Source: Reclinomonas americana ATCC 50394 (taxonomy: Eukaryota; Jakobida; Jakobea; Jakobida). Taken from it: DNA of 64,000 nt. Under the pieces are notes generated by a model that was not told the origin of the DNA, did no database searches, and worked only from the letters and a program-made list of their open reading frames with translations. This document shows positions 60,114 to 64,000 of this stretch, in pieces. The stretch covers positions 31,816 to 95,815 of the forward strand of contig PS015222.1 in assembly GCA_048213135.1 (NCBI GenBank), written 5' to 3'. Each line of letters starts with the position of its first letter. Position 1 is the stretch's first letter. Both the position numbers and the translations under genes were made by a program.

Positions 60114-60412
60114 NNNNNNNNNNNNNNNNNNNNNNNNNNNNNNNNNNNNNNNNNNNNNNNNNNNNNNNNNNNNNNNNNNNNNNNNNNNNNNNNNNNNNNN
60201 NNNNNNNNNNNNNNNNNNNNNNNNNNNNNNNNNNNNNNNNNNNNNNNNNNNNNNNNNNNNNNNNNNNNNNNNNNNNNNNNNNNNNNNNNNNNNNNNNNNN
60301 NNNNNNNNNNNNNNNNNNNNNNNNNNNNNNNNNNNNNNNNNNNNNNNNNNNNNNNNNNNNNNNNNNNNNNNNNNNNNNNNNNNNNNNNNNNNNNNNNNNN
60401 NNNNNNNNNNNN
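60114..60412. other. Assembly gap (299 N)
   Basis: The gap removes the 3' part of the Rab32-like gene. Confidence 0.99.
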
Positions 60413-60500
60413 TGCGGGTTGGAGTGGCTGTACATTTTTTTGTTGAGACTCAAAAAGTAGATCGTCGCGGCGGCTGCACCACGTTCGCGCTGGCATATAA

Positions 60501-61636
60501 TTACAGCTGCGACCCTGATCGTAATGCCGCGAGTCTCTGAGAGAGCGCATCGAGTTCGGAAGACGACGCAGCGTCGGCGGCTGCTGCTGCCGACGATGCC
60601 GTCGTGGTGGTGGTCGTTGTTGTTGTGGAAGAAGAAGACGACGATGAGCCGCCAGCATCGCGCACCAGAGTTCCATCGGCAGCCATGGCCACACGCTGTG
60701 GCCGGACCGCCTCGGCGACAGGCTGAGCAGCGGCCGTCCCACGCGGCAACCTCTGCGACGGAATCGGCTTGACCGTGGCCAGCTGCTCCCCCGTGACCTC
60801 CATAATCACCGCCTCCACCAGCGCATCTGCGTCGTCCTCGTACTGATCACTAATCCCCTCCACTGCATCCTCCATTTGCTCCTCCAGTACCTCGTTCTGT
60901 GGTGTTCGAGGGTGAGCGAGGATCATCGCCGACCTCCTGCTCATGTACAGGCCACGCAACTCGCATCATCTCCTGTGTCAGTCGCGCCACAGTCTGTGTG
61001 ATCTCGGGCACGTTGGCCAGCTGATTCATGTGGTGCATGACATCGGCGCCCATTCGCAAGTGTCCAGTGGCCTTGATCATTGCTGGAGGAAGAAGAAGGA
61101 GAAGGAGAAGATCAGGACAAGGAACATGAGGAGAAGGAGGAGGTGCGAGAGGCACCTCTGGCATGCTGCAACTCCATCATCACTGAGTTGACGCGCGCCC
61201 GAGCCGCGTGCAGTCGATTGCGAGCCACCCGAGCATGCGCAATCTCCTTGGCCATTGTCCGCACCGCCTGCATCTCTTGTCGCTTGGCCACCGCCTGTGT
61301 CACACGAGTGTGTGAGAGCGAGAGAGGGAGAGAGAGAGTGAGAGTGAGATTTCGTGATGACCTTGCAGTTGCGCATCAACTTGCCCTCCTCCAGCTCCAG
61401 TCCTGTGCATGCGCGTAAGAGACAGCGCTCGCATGAGGAGAACGACTCTCTTTCCCCCTATTCTCTGTGAGTGTGCGCGCGCAACGACGAATGCTGCGGT
61501 TGAGCTCTCGATCTTGGCTCTTGAGCTCTCTCTTCCACGCCTTGACCATGGCCTCACTCTCGGCTTGCCCGCGTGCCCCGAATGCGCCACCTCCGCCCTC
61601 GGCCTCAGAGCCCGCGCGATTGCCAAAGAGACCCAT
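60501..61636 (-). CDS. CHMP3: ESCRT-III subunit CHMP3/VPS24
   Basis: CHMP3 polymerises with CHMP2 and CHMP4 to constrict membrane necks in multivesicular-body formation and cytokinesis. The ATG at 61636 opens MGLFGNRAGSEAEGG, matching the MGLFG start of VPS24. Basic helices follow: AMVKAWKRELKSQDRELNRS, AVAKRQEMQAVRTMAKEIAH, ARVARNRLHAARARVNSVMM. Then come HLRMGADVMHHMNQLANVPE, ITQTVARLTQEMMR, the acidic NEVLEEQMEDAVEGISDQYE, EAVIMEVTGEQLATV and a Ser/Thr/Ala-rich linker. The protein ends LDALSQRLAALRSGSQL, a good MIT-interacting motif for VPS4, with the stop at 60501. The linker with a Thr run is longer than usual. It lies 54 bp downstream of the Obg gene on the same strand. Confidence 0.88.
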
Positions 61637-61690
61637 GTCACGGCGAGCTATGCTCACAAAGGGGCGAAACACTACACAAAAATTCACTGC

Positions 61691-63304
61691 CTACCCTTTC
61701 TTGAGTAGTCTCTGCACGCGCTGCATGGCTGCGGCCTCGTCTCCAGCACTATCGTTGGTGTTCTCTATCGTGTGTCGTACGGCTTGCCACAGGTGTTCCA
61801 TCTTGCGGGACCACGCTGTGTCGTCTTCGTTGGAGGCGGCAATCGGAAATACTGGCCACAGGCTGTGTCGGCGTACGCGACGCAGCAGTGCGGCGTGCTC
61901 CTCCGCTGGGACGGCGTCCATCTTGTTCAGCGCCACCAGCGCCGGTTTGCGAAGCAGTGTGGCGTCGTAGTGGTACAGTTCTGCGAAACAGGGAACAAAA
62001 GGTCAGTCCACTGCCTGCCTGCCTGCCTCCCTTATCCCCGGCCCGGTGCGTACCAAGCAGCAGCTGATCGAGTGCCTGTGTGGGCTCGATACGTGCCGTC
62101 TCCGCGTACTCCTGCTCGTCGCGCTTGTGGGGCTTCTTGCGGATGCCGGCCTTGTAGTGGCGTGCGGTGGCGTCGACCACAAACAGCAGCACCTTGGTGC
62201 GCACCACATGGCGCAGGAATTCGTGGCCGAGCCCAATGTTCATGTGCGCGCCGTCGATGAGGCCGGGAATGTCGGCCACATGCAGCGTCTCGTGGTCGGT
62301 GTAGCGCACCACGCCAATGTTGGGCCGCACTGTGGTGAACGCATAATCGGCAATGTCGGGTCGCGCGTGCGACGCGCGCCGCAGCAGCGTCGACTTGCCG
62401 GCATTCGGGTAGCCAATGAGGCCGACGTCGGCAATCACCTTGAGCTCCAGCTCAATCAGGCGGCTCTCGCCCGCGGTGCCGTCCGTGTGTTCTCGCGGCG
62501 CGCGGTTGGTGAACGACATGAAGTGCGCGTTGCCGAAGCCTGCGAAAGAGCAGAGATCAGTGTCGCGGGAGGAGAAGGGAGAGGCAGAGAGAGCGAGTAA
62601 GGAGACCTCCTTTGCCGCCCTTGGCCACCACCAGTCGCTTGCCGTGCTCGTTGAACTCGCTCATGAATCGTCGCTTGTAGCGCACGCCTGCAAACGAGTG
62701 CTCGTCCTCCCCGTCGCCCTCGTCCTTTTGCTGCTGCTGCTGCTCGCCGTCGGTCTCCCGACACTCCCACAGCACCGTGCCCGGCGGCACCAGCACCATC
62801 AGATCGGGAGCATCCTTGCCGTGTCGGTGCGCGCCCATGCCTCCTCGCCCATTCTCCGCCGTCTGCAGCACCGGCAGCGGTGGAAGCGATCGACGCTGCT
62901 CCACGCACTCGACCACCACACTGCCTCCGCGCCCTCCATCGCCACCATCCGGGCCACCCCTGTACACGTGTGCGTGTGTGTGAGAGAGACAACGCGATGC
63001 ACAAGAAAGGCGTTGGGGCGGAGACAACACAACATATCGCGCCGTTTCTCGCGCAGAAAGCTAGTGCATCCGTTTCCACCGTTTCCGCCCGTTGCGCGTA
63101 ACCGTAGACGATCGATGAACACCGGGCCCTGTTCAACTCGCACGGCAGTGAGCGAGCGAGCAGAAAAAAAAAAGAAAATGCATTTGGAGACGCAACTGTT
63201 GGTCGGCCCTCTTTGTGCTCGCCGGGTTTGGGCAGCATTGGCTTGGGCACTGTGCGCCACGCGGCTGCGCTGCTCAGCAGCCGGCGATAAGCGCAGAAGA
63301 GCAT
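61691..63304 (-). CDS. MTG2: Obg-family GTPase, probably mitochondrial (MTG2/GTPBP5-like)
   Basis: Obg GTPases assist assembly of the large ribosomal subunit. The ATG at 63304 opens [19 protein letters not shown], a basic, Ser/Ala-rich presequence that fits mitochondrial import. The Obg fold has [55 protein letters not shown] and [13 protein letters not shown]. The G domain has [20 protein letters not shown] (G1), [13 protein letters not shown] (G2), [20 protein letters not shown] (G3) and [12 protein letters not shown] (G4). The stop is at 61691. Introns close cleanly in phase between REKRRD and GGPDGG. A Gln-rich insert ([14 protein letters not shown]) interrupts the strand after GTVLWE. 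A plastid form is possible but nothing else suggests a plastid. Confidence 0.88.
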
Positions 63305-64000
63305 GTACGAAGGATAGTAGATTCGCCGTCCATCCGGTTGACCGGGAGTGCGAGTCGCCAATTGGCTTTTCATTGGCGATAAGTTGCGTTCCGTGAGCGG
63401 TGCTTCTTGTCCGTGTTGCCTGCATCGTTGCACGCCTCTTCCCTCCCCTGTGTGCTCTCTTTTCCCGTGTGTGTGTGTTTTGCGAGTCATGATGCATGAG
63501 GCGCGGGGAATGTTTTCCCTCTTTGTGTGTGTTTTTGTCGGCGAAATGTCGCGCACTCTTTTGTGCCCGAGTTCGGCCCTCTCTTCTTCTTCTGTCGCCT
63601 TCTCTCTCTTCAACTGTGTGCGATCTCGCGCGTGTCTGTGTGTGTAGAGTGAGAGTGGAGGCAGCATCGTGTTTGCGCAGGAGTTGTTGTGTCAGTTTGT
63701 GGATGTGTGTGTGTAAGGTGAACCGCCTCCCTTGTTTTTCACCACTCTTTTTCCGCCTTGCTCTCGCGCTCTTAGTCTCTCTCGCTGGTGCGTGCGTGCT
63801 CCTGTCGAGGTGCGCTGCTGTGCGCTGCATCGTAAGATTTTTTCCGCATCTCACTCTTTTGCATATTGCATCTTGTCCACGCGCCTCTCTCGCTGCTCTC
63901 TCTTCTCCCTCTGTTTATCTCCGCCTCCCCTTTGCTTATATGTGTGTGCGTGTCTCTCTCATGGTGGTATTGCGTGTGCCTTGACGTGGCGGGGGGTGAT
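63305..64000. other. No gene recognised; pyrimidine- and TG-rich
   Basis: These 696 bp upstream of the Obg gene contain many CTCT/TTTC and GTGTG tracts and several short open frames without recognisable protein character. They probably hold the Obg 5' UTR and promoter and perhaps untranslated sequence or introns of a gene lying to the right. Confidence 0.4.

Noticed and set aside
63305-64000. Plus-strand open frames rich in Cys/Leu/Ser
   Set aside because: They come from CT- and TG-rich sequence with no domain, signal peptide logic or conserved exon pattern.

Overview
This window is nuclear DNA of an intron-rich, very compact unicellular eukaryote whose lineage I could not determine. About 29 protein-coding genes lie on both strands. 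Nearly all are split by many GT-AG introns, typically 45-120 nt and occasionally as short as 37-38 nt. Intergenic spacers are often under 120 bp. GC is moderately high, and introns and spacers are full of TG/CA dinucleotide tracts. The gene content (SNF5, Pol epsilon subunit 2, ESCRT-III CHMP3, a Rab32-like GTPase, PrimPol, a mitochondrial Obg) is that of a eukaryotic nucleus. Six runs of N interrupt the assembly (3674-3693, 17647-17871, 27194-27244, 44116-44230, 52749-53030, 60114-60412). No rRNA, tRNA, CRISPR or intact mobile element was seen.

Layout, left part (1-20 kb): a truncated CAP-Gly gene (-); a GNAT-acetyltransferase/coiled-coil gene (+); an archaeal-type thiamine-phosphate kinase (-); two tandem isopenicillin-N-synthase-like dioxygenases (+); an unknown gene (-); a membrane-anchored cyanophycinase-like peptidase (+); a small unknown gene (+); PrimPol (-); a secreted Cys-rich protein (+); a PIG-L deacetylase (+, cut by a gap); and a MORN-repeat/RING protein (-).

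Middle part (20-45 kb): a fusion of several La-motif winged helices with a CCR4-type nuclease (+); an 87-residue protein with an eIF4E-binding-like motif (+); a PLAC8 protein (+); guanylate kinase (-) and phosphoglucomutase-2 (+), whose start codons share one CATG; a SNF5 protein carrying a C-terminal SWIRM-like domain (+); a large DENN-GRAM-DUF547 protein (-) abutting, or fused to, a WD40 gene (-); and a peroxisomal acyl-CoA dehydrogenase with an extra N-terminal region (+).

Right part (45-64 kb): a Vac8-like acylated armadillo protein (-); DNA polymerase epsilon subunit 2 with an acidic tail (+); asparagine synthetase whose initiator ATG is split by an intron (+); a multi-pass membrane protein (-); a Rab32/38-like GTPase (+); CHMP3 (-); and an Obg GTPase (-). 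The last about 700 bp hold no recognisable gene.

The genes are housekeeping and do not form one pathway. Themes that recur are membrane traffic (DENN, Rab32-like, CHMP3, Vac8-like), RNA and translation control (La-CCR4, 4E-BP-like), DNA replication (PrimPol, Pol epsilon) and peroxisomal or sugar metabolism. The best candidates for something undescribed are the domain fusions at 20.1-23.6 kb, 30.6-32.8 kb and 32.9-41.8 kb. All gene models were built by eye by joining exons, so internal exon borders are approximate unless a phase check is stated.
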